From: Thermoguttaceae bacterium
GTDB taxonomy: Bacteria; Planctomycetota; Planctomycetia; Pirellulales; Thermoguttaceae
Assembly: GCA_024653385.1 (NCBI GenBank)
Contig: JANLFZ010000333.1
Coordinates: 1 to 6,953, forward strand
DNA length: 6,953 nt
Reading direction: 5' to 3'
The notes under the pieces are model-generated. The model was not told where the DNA came from. It worked only from the letters and a program-made list of their open reading frames with translations, and made no database searches. Positions 1 to 5,887 of this stretch are shown one piece after another (the first letter of the stretch is position 1; every line of letters begins with the position of its first letter). Both the position numbers and the translations under genes were made by a program.

Positions 1-54
1 TGGAGACACCCCTTTATAGAATGGGCGGTTTTCGTCGAGTCAAGTGGGCTCGGG

Positions 55-70
55 TTTCGACCAGTCGAAA
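55..70. promoter_or_regulatory. Small perfect inverted repeat in the leader of the repeat-protein gene
   Basis: TTTCGA and TCGAAA (55-60 and 65-70) form a perfect six-base inverted repeat around a four-base centre, 72 bases upstream of the first gene's start codon. Its position and symmetry would suit an operator for a dimeric regulator. A repeat this short can arise by chance, and no convincing -35/-10 pair was found beside it (TTGGAA at 81-86 and TAGGGT at 107-112 are 20 bases apart, too far). A TATAGA at 15-20 could be a -10 box, but its -35 would lie at or beyond the window edge. Purely a sequence observation. Confidence 0.2.
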
Positions 71-129
71 GCGGATCGCCTTGGAAACCCTCTTTGCCGC
101 GCAAGGTAGGGTCTGGACCGATCTGAAAC

Positions 130-134
130 GGAGG
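130..134 (+). promoter_or_regulatory. Ribosome binding site of the repeat-protein gene
   Basis: GGAGG lies seven bases before the ATG at 142. It is a strong Shine-Dalgarno match at normal spacing and fixes the start of the 699-codon gene. The start is further supported by the signal peptide that follows directly. Confidence 0.75.
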
Positions 135-141
135 CGGCGGG

Positions 142-2241
142 ATGCATCGTGGTAGGCGGCTTCTTGGCGTGGCCACATGGGGTGTGCTCCTAGCGTTCGG
201 CTCGATCTTGAGGGCCGATCCTCCTGACGGTTCTGCCTCGACTTCCCCAGCCACCCAGTCTCCGTCGTCGGAACCAACGGTGGGGCACAAGCTGGCCGGC
301 AGCCTCGTGGCCCTGATGGAGGACGAGATCAAATCGGGGTTCAAGACCCGGTCGATCGACCGGGCTTGGCAGCAGTTCTGCTCGTACGCGGCGATGAAGA
401 TGGACACCACCTCCGGGGCGTTCACCGGCTCCGAGGTGACCGGCAATTGTCGGCTCCGCTGGTACGACCGCTTGATGCGCAATCCCTTGTCCGCGCCGGC
501 CGAGGCCGAGAAGTTCACACGCGATCTGCACGTTGCCCTGCGCGGCGACCACACGGGCTTGGACCAAGCGCTGCGCATTGCGCGGGAGAAGATGGATCAC
601 GGTTCGCGCGAGGCCCGACGGTTCGCTCCGGTCACGTCGCCCGAAGCGGCCCTCGATGCGGTCGGCGAGGCCCTGAACGGGGCCCAGGCGGGCTATGCCG
701 CGGCGCTGGCGCCGCTTACGCGCAGCGAACTCAACGAACTGGTCCGTTCCCTCTACCCGGTACTCACCGGTAGTGCAAGGCAGGGCCATACCCTCGACGA
801 CCGCGGCACGGGACGCCGGCTTTGCGACCTGATGGAGAAGATGGACCGGGCCGGCCTCTACGCCGCGGCCGATGCCCTGATCCCGCTGGCCGATCCCGAC
901 TTGCTCAAGCAACTGGCCTCGCTGCCCGACGATGGCGAAGTCCGCGTCGAGGGGGTAACCGGCAAGGTGGTGCGGCAAGTCGTGATGCCGGGCGGCGCGA
1001 TCGTCGTCGGGGGCAAAGAGAAGAACGTCTACGACTTGGACAAGATGACCGGCGTTACGGCCATCATCGATCTGGGCGGCGACGATGAATACCGCGAAGG
1101 CGCGGTCTCGTTCGAACGGCCCGTCTTGATTACGATCGACCTTGGGGGCGACGACCGCTACGAGGCGACCCGGCCGGGCGTCCAGGGGGGCGCGGTGCTC
1201 GGCGTGGGAATGCTGATCGACGTGGCCGGCAACGACGTGTACCGCGCCAAGGACGTGGCGCAAGGTTCGTGCCTGGCCGGGGTGGGCATCCTGATCGACT
1301 ACCAGGGCGACGACCAGTACCTCGCCATCCGCCGGGCCCAAGGACAAGCCCTGGGGGGACTGGGGCTCTTGATCGACCGCGCCGGCCGCGACCGCTATCA
1401 CGCCGCGATGTGGGCTCAAGGGTACGGCGGCCCCCTGGGATTCGCGGTGCTCGACGACCTGGCCGGCGAAGACCACTATTACGCCGGCGGCCTGTATCTC
1501 GATTCCTATCCCGAGACACCCGGCTACGAGGGATGGTCGCAGGGCATTGGCTCGGGACTGCGCCAGGTTGCCAGCGGCGGGATTGGCGTGATCCTCGATG
1601 GCGGCGGCGACGACGTGTACGAGTTCGACTACATCTCGCATGGTGGCGGCTATTGGTGCGGCCTGGGGTTCGCCCGCGATTTCGGAGGCAACGACCGGCG
1701 CTACGGCGGCACCCGAACCGCCTACAGCGGCGGTGCCCGCGGCGAGCCGATGTTCCAGCGGTTCAGCAACGGCTTCGGTTGCCACTATGCCCTGGGTTTT
1801 CTTTTCGACGACGCGGGCGACGACAGCTACGGCGGCACGATCATGGGATTGGGCTTTGCCTGGGACCTGTCCGTCGGCTTCTTGTGCGACTTCGGCGGCA
1901 ACGACCGCTACGAGGCCACCGGCGGCGGCACCCAAGGCAACGGGGCCCAAGCCGGTCTGGGGGTGATCTTCGACTACACCGGCAACGACACGTACCTCGG
2001 CCAGGGGCAGGGCTTTGCCAGCCCGGGCATCTCGTATCACCCGCTGCCCCAGTGCGGTGGGAATTTCAGCTTCGTGATCGACTACGGCGGCAAGGACACG
2101 TACGGATGCGGGGCCCAGGACAACACGTACAACCGCCGCGGCAGCGACAACGGCTTCTTGATCGACCGCCCGTTGCCCGAAGAGGCCGCCTCACCCCAAA
2201 CCACGGCCAGGCCCAAGGACGGGACCCGCGCCGGCACATGA
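142..2241 (+). CDS. Exported protein with twelve GGDDxY-type ~27-residue repeats, probable beta-solenoid
   Basis: This gene encodes 699 residues of unknown function. Residues 1-25 look like a Sec signal peptide: a basic start (RGRR), a hydrophobic core at about 7-23, and cleavage probable after A25. Residues 45-265 are mostly helical and charged, with no motif I recognise. From about 266 the chain turns strand-rich and glycine-rich. From 308 to 654 it carries twelve copies of a unit ending in [GA]-G-[DN]-D-x-Y, with the Tyr at 317, 340, 367, 393, 419, 446, 493, 521, 563, 590, 618 and 654. Most spacings are 26-28. The fuller unit is G-x-G-h-h-h-D-x-x-G-[DN]-D-x-Y, often followed by [AS]-Q-G. 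Regular hydrophobic triplets with Asp-rich turns suggest a beta-solenoid or beta-roll, and the aspartates could bind calcium; both are inferences. The tail after about 685 is low-complexity Pro/Ala/Thr. It probably shares a transcript with the next exported gene. It is not a standard RTX protein, because the nine-residue GGxGxDxUx tandem is absent. Confidence 0.85.
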   Translation: MHRGRRLLGVATWGVLLAFGSILRADPPDGSASTSPATQSPSSEPTVGHKLAGSLVALMEDEIKSGFKTRSIDRAWQQFCSYAAMKMDTTSGAFTGSEVTGNCRLRWYDRLMRNPLSAPAEAEKFTRDLHVALRGDHTGLDQALRIAREKMDHGSREARRFAPVTSPEAALDAVGEALNGAQAGYAAALAPLTRSELNELVRSLYPVLTGSARQGHTLDDRGTGRRLCDLMEKMDRAGLYAAADALIPLADPDLLKQLASLPDDGEVRVEGVTGKVVRQVVMPGGAIVVGGKEKNVYDLDKMTGVTAIIDLGGDDEYREGAVSFERPVLITIDLGGDDRYEATRPGVQGGAVLGVGMLIDVAGNDVYRAKDVAQGSCLAGVGILIDYQGDDQYLAIRRAQGQALGGLGLLIDRAGRDRYHAAMWAQGYGGPLGFAVLDDLAGEDHYYAGGLYLDSYPETPGYEGWSQGIGSGLRQVASGGIGVILDGGGDDVYEFDYISHGGGYWCGLGFARDFGGNDRRYGGTRTAYSGGARGEPMFQRFSNGFGCHYALGFLFDDAGDDSYGGTIMGLGFAWDLSVGFLCDFGGNDRYEATGGGTQGNGAQAGLGVIFDYTGNDTYLGQGQGFASPGISYHPLPQCGGNFSFVIDYGGKDTYGCGAQDNTYNRRGSDNGFLIDRPLPEEAASPQTTARPKDGTRAGT
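1063..2103 (+). repeat. Coding repeat region: twelve ~27-codon units
   Basis: Within the first gene, residues 308-654 are built of diverged copies of one unit. The core motifs in order are GGDDEY, GGDDRY, AGNDVY, QGDDQY, AGRDRY, AGEDHY, GGDDVY, GGNDRRY (one extra residue), AGDDSY, GGNDRY, TGNDTY and GGKDTY. Tyr-to-Tyr spacings are 23, 27, 26, 26, 27, 47, 28, 42, 27, 28 and 36, so a 26-28 period is broken by insertions before copies 7, 9 and 12. The copies are similar in protein but not close at DNA level, indicating old duplication under selection rather than recent expansion. Confidence 0.85.
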
Positions 2242-2310
2242 GTCACTCGCCGAGCAGGTGGTCATCCTGTCCGTTGCGGCGGGTTGACCCCCGTCTCGTG
2301 GCGCCTTTTC

Positions 2311-2316
2311 AAGGAG
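2311..2316 (+). promoter_or_regulatory. Ribosome binding site fixing the start of the second exported gene
   Basis: AAGGAG lies six bases before the ATG at 2323. The open frame extends upstream to a TTG at 2284, but this site and the signal peptide that begins at once after the ATG favour 2323. Confidence 0.75.
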
Positions 2317-2322
2317 TCTGCT

Positions 2323-3489
2323 ATGCGTTGTTGGATGATGGCTGTCTTGGTCGTCTCGGCGATCGGCTGGCGCGAGGCGAGGGCCGCCGAGGCGCCACAC
2401 CAGAAACCCGAGTCTGCCGCCAAGGCGGCCGACGGTCCTGCCGCGCAGCAGGCGCTCTCGAAGGAAGCGGTCGCCCTGCGTGACCGAATTCGCCGCACGC
2501 TGGCGCTGTACTTCCATCAGCCGGTCAACACGGCCGACAATACGCCGGCCGATATCCTGGCCTTCTGCCTGGCGTACGGGTGCGACACCGAGGTCCGGTA
2601 CGGCAGTTCGGCCGGACAGGCCGCCAGTGGCCTGGGCTGCCTTTGCTGGAACTACCCTTGCGCGGGCTACCAATTGCTGACGCTCGAGGGCCAACGGCCC
2701 GTGGCCCGCATGGGCTACGGCCTCCAGGCCTATCCCTCGCAACTTCTGGGCGTGCTCGCCGCGTCGGCCGTTCCGGCCAAGTACCAGGTTCGGATTGGCA
2801 CGTTCCAAGGGACCGTCGCCGATCTGGTCGCCGCCGAACAGCTCGATTGCCGTTCGGGGTCGGACCTGTCGCACAAGCTGATCGGCATGGCGTTCTACGT
2901 TCCCGAGGACCAAACGTGGAAAAACCGCCTGGGCGAAACGTGGTCCGTCGAGCGGTTGCTCAAGGAGGAATTGGCCCGTCCCTTCGACCTCCAAAGGGCC
3001 GACGCGGTGAACCGCCTGATGGGGATCAGTTACGCCGTCGAGCGGAGAAGGCGGCTGGGCAAGCCGCTTGGCGGCGAGTTCGCGCGGGCCGAGGAGTACC
3101 TCGCTCAGTTTCAGGAATACGCCCTGGGCCTTCAGACCCCCGAGGGGACCTGGCATCCGCTGTTCTTCGCTGCCCGGGGCGCCAGCAACGATGCCTGGGG
3201 CACCTTGCGCTCCACCGGGTTCATCGGCGAGTGGCTTGCGCTGTCGCTGCCGAAGGAGCGGCTTGCCGAGCCTCGTATGGTCAAGACCGTGGGCTGGCTC
3301 GCGAACTGGCTCGAGACCGGCGCCTCGCGTTGGAATGCCACGGCCGCCACGCCGCGCGAGATCGAGTCGATCGGCCACGCGCTGCACGCCTTGCGGATCT
3401 ACGACGAGCGCGTGTTCAAGCCCCACGACGCGGCGCCGGCCGATGCGGCCGCCGGCCGCTCGCCCGAGAACGGCCCGGCCGAAAAATGA
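2323..3489 (+). CDS. Exported protein of unknown function with Cys-rich patch and helical C-terminal half
   Basis: The product is 388 residues counted from the ATG at 2323, chosen for the AAGGAG site in front. Residues 1-21 form a signal peptide (hydrophobic core at 6-15, AxA-type cleavage after A21), followed by an Ala-rich linker to about 45. A conserved-looking domain starts near 55. It includes the stretch D-I-L-A-F-C-L-A-Y-G-C (78-87), a Cys patch C106-x-C108-x4-C113, and a lone C176. The C-terminal part (about 225-365) is helical, with Gln-x-Pro-x-Gly-x-W (271-277), G-F-I-G-E-W-L (299-305) and a final G-H-A-L-H-A-L-R-I-Y-D (351-361). The repeated pattern of helix pairs with an N-P/T-P-E-G-T-W-like turn resembles alpha/alpha-toroid proteins (terpene-cyclase or glycosidase-like folds), but that is a guess from appearance. 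I know similar unassigned proteins only from planctomycetes. It lies 81 bases after the repeat-protein gene with no clear terminator between, so co-transcription is likely. Confidence 0.8.
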   Translation: MRCWMMAVLVVSAIGWREARAAEAPHQKPESAAKAADGPAAQQALSKEAVALRDRIRRTLALYFHQPVNTADNTPADILAFCLAYGCDTEVRYGSSAGQAASGLGCLCWNYPCAGYQLLTLEGQRPVARMGYGLQAYPSQLLGVLAASAVPAKYQVRIGTFQGTVADLVAAEQLDCRSGSDLSHKLIGMAFYVPEDQTWKNRLGETWSVERLLKEELARPFDLQRADAVNRLMGISYAVERRRRLGKPLGGEFARAEEYLAQFQEYALGLQTPEGTWHPLFFAARGASNDAWGTLRSTGFIGEWLALSLPKERLAEPRMVKTVGWLANWLETGASRWNATAATPREIESIGHALHALRIYDERVFKPHDAAPADAAAGRSPENGPAEK

Positions 3490-3530
3490 CCGTGGCCGAA
3501 AACCGCGCTCGTCCCCGTCACGCCTGAAGC

Positions 3531-3595
3531 GGGTAGTTTTATTTTCGCGCTCCTTCGCCGCGAAAATCGGGACGGTCCCCGTGAACCGTTTACCC
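3531..3595. repeat. Palindromic intergenic element between converging genes (REP/MITE-like or terminator)
   Basis: Two nested symmetries sit in the 100-base gap. ATTTTCGCG (3541-3549) and CGCGAAAAT (3559-3567) form a perfect nine-base stem with a nine-base loop. Two bases beyond the stem, GGGAC-G-GTCCC (3569-3579) is a second perfect palindrome. The outer edges GGGTA (3531-3535) and TACCC (3591-3595) are also complementary. Such short compound palindromes in gaps between genes resemble REP-type repeats. No second copy occurs in this window, so dispersal cannot be shown here. Confidence 0.4.
3541..3567. terminator. Candidate bidirectional terminator hairpin
   Basis: The nine-base stem with nine-base loop begins 51 bases after the stop of the exported plus-strand gene and 22 bases after the stop of the minus-strand ligase gene, where a shared terminator is expected. 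The base of the stem is A/T-rich, but neither side is followed by a run of T, so it is not a classical intrinsic terminator. It may instead be part of the palindromic element described above. Confidence 0.4.
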
Positions 3596-4393
3596 CCGGA
3601 GGGGCTGGCCACGATCGGGTGGTTCGCGCAGCGTGCCGCTGTGGAATCGCTTGGGCCCCGAGTCGGTCTTCAGCAAGAGGGCCCCGTCGGGCGCAATTCC
3701 CTCGCAGACCCCGCTGGCCGTGCGGCCCCCGTGGGCCACGGTAAGAAACCGGCCGCGCTGGAGGCACAGGGCGTTTGCCTTGCGTCCGACGCGCTTCGGC
3801 GCGTGGGCCAACTCGGAGAGCAATCGCTCGAACCGCGTCAGAAAGCCGACGAGGATCTCGGTGTGGTCGTGTTCGCGCGCGGTGAGATCCAACAACGTGA
3901 CCGCCGCATCGGACAATTCCGGCGGGGCGTCGCGCAGGGTGTTGTTCGTGTTGATGCCGATCCCCACGACGTGAAGTCGCCGGGCGGCCGACTCGATCAG
4001 GATTCCCGCCAGCTTGCGTCCCTGCGCGTACACGTCGTTGGGCCAGTGCAGCCCGAGCGGGATTCCCTCGAGCGCGGGGGCAAGCGTCTCCACCACGGCG
4101 ATTCCGGCCGCCAGGGCCACCATCGACTGGCGCGAACGCTCGACGCCGAAGGACTCGAGATCCACCAGCAGGCTGAACGCCAGGCTGCCCGGGCCGGTCC
4201 ACCAGCGTTTCGTCCCGCGCCCGCGCCCGGCGGTCTGCCGGTCGGCCACGATCAGGCGGGGCCGGCGGTCGGCAGCTTCGGCGGCCATCTCGCGGGCCCG
4301 ATCGTTCGTCGAGCCGATCACGGCGTGGTGCTCGACGTGCCGGACGAAGGTCTCGCGGACCAGGCGGCCGGGATCCGGGGGAGCAGGCGTCAT
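3590..4393 (-). CDS. birA: Biotin--[acetyl-CoA-carboxylase] ligase, monofunctional (no HTH domain)
   Basis: The product activates biotin with ATP to biotinyl-AMP and attaches it to the carrier lysine of biotin enzymes such as acetyl-CoA carboxylase, in the cytoplasm. From the ATG at 4393 it is 267 residues. The catalytic domain shows S-T-N-D (28-31), the biotinyl-AMP loop GRGRGTKRW (56-64), W-P-N-D (117-120) in the family's K-W-P-N-D position, G-R-K-L-A-G-I-L (125-132) with the conserved lysine K127, and GIGIN (144-148). A small C-terminal domain runs from about 205. The start lacks the winged-helix domain of E. coli BirA, so this is the ligase-only class and should not repress transcription. 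Unusually, His116 replaces the Lys normally found before W-P-N-D. No Shine-Dalgarno site is visible. A TTG at 4402 is an alternative start three codons earlier. It lies 51 bases downstream of thiC on the same strand and is probably co-transcribed with it. Confidence 0.93.
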   Translation of the reverse strand: MTPAPPDPGRLVRETFVRHVEHHAVIGSTNDRAREMAAEAADRRPRLIVADRQTAGRGRGTKRWWTGPGSLAFSLLVDLESFGVERSRQSMVALAAGIAVVETLAPALEGIPLGLHWPNDVYAQGRKLAGILIESAARRLHVVGIGINTNNTLRDAPPELSDAAVTLLDLTAREHDHTEILVGFLTRFERLLSELAHAPKRVGRKANALCLQRGRFLTVAHGGRTASGVCEGIAPDGALLLKTDSGPKRFHSGTLREPPDRGQPLRG

Positions 4394-4444
4394 GGGGAAC
4401 AAGGCGGCGGATCGGGAAGGCGGCGGTTCCTTGCCTGGTGCGCG

Positions 4445-5746
4445 TCAGGGCCGCTGGCGCTCCATGCGGCGCAGCTCGGCGGTGGTCTTCATGGAACAGA
4501 ATTTCGGGCCGCACATGCTACAAAAGTGGCCATCGCCGGCGTCGGCGGCCGCCAGCGACTCCTCGCGCATGCGCCGCGCGGTCTGGGGATCGAGCGACAG
4601 GCGGAACTGCTCCTCCCAGTCGAAGGCGAAGCGGGCGCGCGACAAGGCGTCGTCGCGATCGCGCGCGCCGGGACGCCTCCGCGCCACATCGGCCGCGTGC
4701 GCCGCGATCTTGTAGGCCACCACGCCTTGGCGCACGTCGTCGAGGTTGGGCAGGCCAAGGTGCTCCTTCGGCGTCACGTAGCAGAGCATGGCCGCCCCGT
4801 ACCACGCGGCCATCGCGGCCCCGATCGCGCTGGTGATGTGGTCGTAGCCCGGCGCGATGTCGGTCACCACCGGGCCGAGCACGTAGAACGGGGCCTCGTG
4901 GCACCACTCCCGCTGGAGTCGCACGTTCATCTCGATCTGGTCCATGGGCACGTGGCCCGGCCCCTCGATCATCACCTGGCAATGGCGCTGCCAGGCCCGC
5001 AGCGCCAGCGCGCCCATCACGCGGAGTTCGGCGAACTGGGCTTCGTCGCTGGCGTCGGCCAGCGAGCCGGGGCGCAGCCCGTCGCCCAAGCTCCACGTGA
5101 CGTCGTGGGCGTGGAGGATCTCGCAGAGGTCGTCGAAATGGGTGTAGAAGGGGTTCTCTTGGCGGTGGGCCGTCATCCACTTGGCGATCAGCGAACCGCC
5201 GCGGCTGACAATGCCGGTCACCCGCTTCTCGGTCAGCGGCAAGTGCTCGCGCAACAGCGCGCAGTGGATGGTCATGTAGTCGACGCCCTGCCGGGCCTGG
5301 CGCTCGACCGCATCGAGGAAGTCCTGCGGGCGCATGTCGCAGATATCGTCCAGCCGCTCGGCGACCTCGTAGATCGGCACCGTGCCGACGGGCACCGTCG
5401 TGGTGTCGATGATCCGCCGGCGGATCGCGTCGATGTCGGGGCCGGTCGAGAGGTCCATCACCGTGTCGGCCCCATAGCTTATGGCGGCGCGAACCTTCTT
5501 CAGCTCGCACTCGGTGTCGCTGGTGACCGCCGAGTTGCCCAGGTTCGCGTTGACCTTGGTCCGCGCAGCGATCCCGATGCCGATGGGGTGGAGCCCCTTA
5601 GCCAGGTGGGTCTTGTTGGCCGGGATGACCATCCTGCCCCGAGCGACCTCGCCCCGCACGAACTCGGGATCGAGCCCCTCGTCGCGCGCCACGATCTGCA
5701 TCTCGGGGCTGATTTCGCCCGCGCGGGCCAGTTCGATCTGCGTCAT
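4445..5746 (-). CDS. thiC: Phosphomethylpyrimidine synthase ThiC, short form
   Basis: ThiC is a radical-SAM enzyme that rearranges aminoimidazole ribotide into hydroxymethylpyrimidine phosphate, the pyrimidine half of thiamine. The 433 residues start at the ATG at 5746 with M-T-Q-I-E-L-A-R-A-G-E, the usual start of the short family form, and a GGAG nine bases upstream (5756-5759). An open frame continues upstream to about 5824 but would add an atypical extension. Family motifs are present: V-N-A-N-L-G-N-S, M-D-L-S-T-G, P-V-G-T-V-P-I-Y, S-R-G-G-S, E-G-P-G-H-V-P, G-P-V-V-T-D-I-A-P-G-Y-D-H-I, and Y-V-T-P-K-E-H-L-G-L-P. The [4Fe-4S] ligands are C409-x2-C412-x4-C417 near the C-terminus, the non-canonical order typical of ThiC. 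At 433 residues it matches the short bacterial/archaeal form rather than the roughly 600-residue form of E. coli. It probably forms a transcript with the downstream ligase gene. Confidence 0.97.
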   Translation of the reverse strand: MTQIELARAGEISPEMQIVARDEGLDPEFVRGEVARGRMVIPANKTHLAKGLHPIGIGIAARTKVNANLGNSAVTSDTECELKKVRAAISYGADTVMDLSTGPDIDAIRRRIIDTTTVPVGTVPIYEVAERLDDICDMRPQDFLDAVERQARQGVDYMTIHCALLREHLPLTEKRVTGIVSRGGSLIAKWMTAHRQENPFYTHFDDLCEILHAHDVTWSLGDGLRPGSLADASDEAQFAELRVMGALALRAWQRHCQVMIEGPGHVPMDQIEMNVRLQREWCHEAPFYVLGPVVTDIAPGYDHITSAIGAAMAAWYGAAMLCYVTPKEHLGLPNLDDVRQGVVAYKIAAHAADVARRRPGARDRDDALSRARFAFDWEEQFRLSLDPQTARRMREESLAAADAGDGHFCSMCGPKFCSMKTTAELRRMERQRP

Positions 5747-5755
5747 CCACCAATT

Positions 5756-5759
5756 CTCC
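5756..5759 (-). promoter_or_regulatory. Ribosome binding site of thiC
   Basis: On the minus strand GGAG precedes the ATG at 5746 by nine bases. It supports this start over the longer upstream open frame. Confidence 0.6.
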
Positions 5760-5787
5760 ACCCGGCCAATGGGATTTGCCGGCGATT

Positions 5788-5817
5788 CCGGCGCGACGCC
5801 TTGCTGTGGCGCGCCGG
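5788..5817 (-). promoter_or_regulatory. GC hairpin in the thiC leader
   Basis: Perfect eight-base arms CCGGCGCG and CGCGCCGG (5788-5795 and 5810-5817) enclose a 14-base loop, which itself can extend the pairing (CGCC and GGCG within or beside the loop). The hairpin lies 42-71 bases upstream of the thiC start and inside the leader predicted from the promoter next to it. It lacks a T run, so it may be an attenuator, a stabilising structure, or the remains of a terminator for the upstream symporter gene. It contains none of the conserved TPP-riboswitch cores. Confidence 0.4.
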
Positions 5818-5830
5818 CCTGCAACAGGTC

Positions 5831-5858
5831 ATCCTACCACTGCCCCAGGGCTTGTCAA
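5831..5858 (-). promoter_or_regulatory. Predicted sigma70-type promoter of thiC
   Basis: On the minus strand a perfect TTGACA (5853-5858) is followed after 16 bases by TAGGAT (5831-5836). This is a good vegetative promoter, 30 bases past the symporter stop codon. Transcription would start near 5824 and leave a leader of about 78 bases before thiC. The -10 box is one mismatch from TATAAT at position 3 and another at position 5, so strength is uncertain. Confidence 0.55.
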
Positions 5859-5887
5859 CGAGCGCTTGAGGTCGCGCGGGGGGGCGT

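Noticed and set aside
142..216. Twin-arginine (Tat) export signal, from the RR at residues 5-6
   Set aside because: The surrounding residues (G-R-R-L-L-G) lack the S/T-R-R-x-F-L-K pattern, so an ordinary Sec signal is simpler.
14..277. An 87-codon minus-strand frame at the left edge
   Set aside because: It overlaps the signal-peptide region of the first gene in antisense and shows no domain or conserved motif.
190..2040. A 616-codon open frame on the minus strand opposite the repeat-protein gene
   Set aside because: Its translation is dominated by Ala, Val and Gly with His/Asp runs that mirror the sense repeats. The sense strand has a Shine-Dalgarno site, a signal peptide and ordered repeats.
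1063..2103. RTX toxin calcium repeats
   Set aside because: The GGDD/GGND motifs resemble them, but the period is about 27 residues rather than 9 and the GGxGxDxUx tandem is missing.
2191..3612. A 473-codon minus-strand frame opposite the second exported gene
   Set aside because: Antisense shadow of a gene with a good start and signal peptide; no family motif is seen in it.
4394..4430. Ten-base direct repeat AAGGCGGCGG (4401-4410 and 4417-4426) and weak GGAA/TTCC pairing between thiC and birA
   Set aside because: Simple GGC-rich sequence of this kind is expected by chance in such GC-rich DNA, and no regulatory pattern is visible.
5747..5824. A 26-residue N-terminal extension of ThiC
   Set aside because: The family begins at M-T-Q-x-E, GGAG precedes that ATG, and the predicted transcript start lies near 5824, which would leave the longer form without a leader.
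3068..5869. A 933-codon open frame on the plus strand running across birA and thiC
   Set aside because: It is antisense to two clearly recognised genes. Its translation is low-complexity and rich in Arg, Gly, Ala and Pro, as expected where GC bias at codon positions removes stop codons on the opposite strand.
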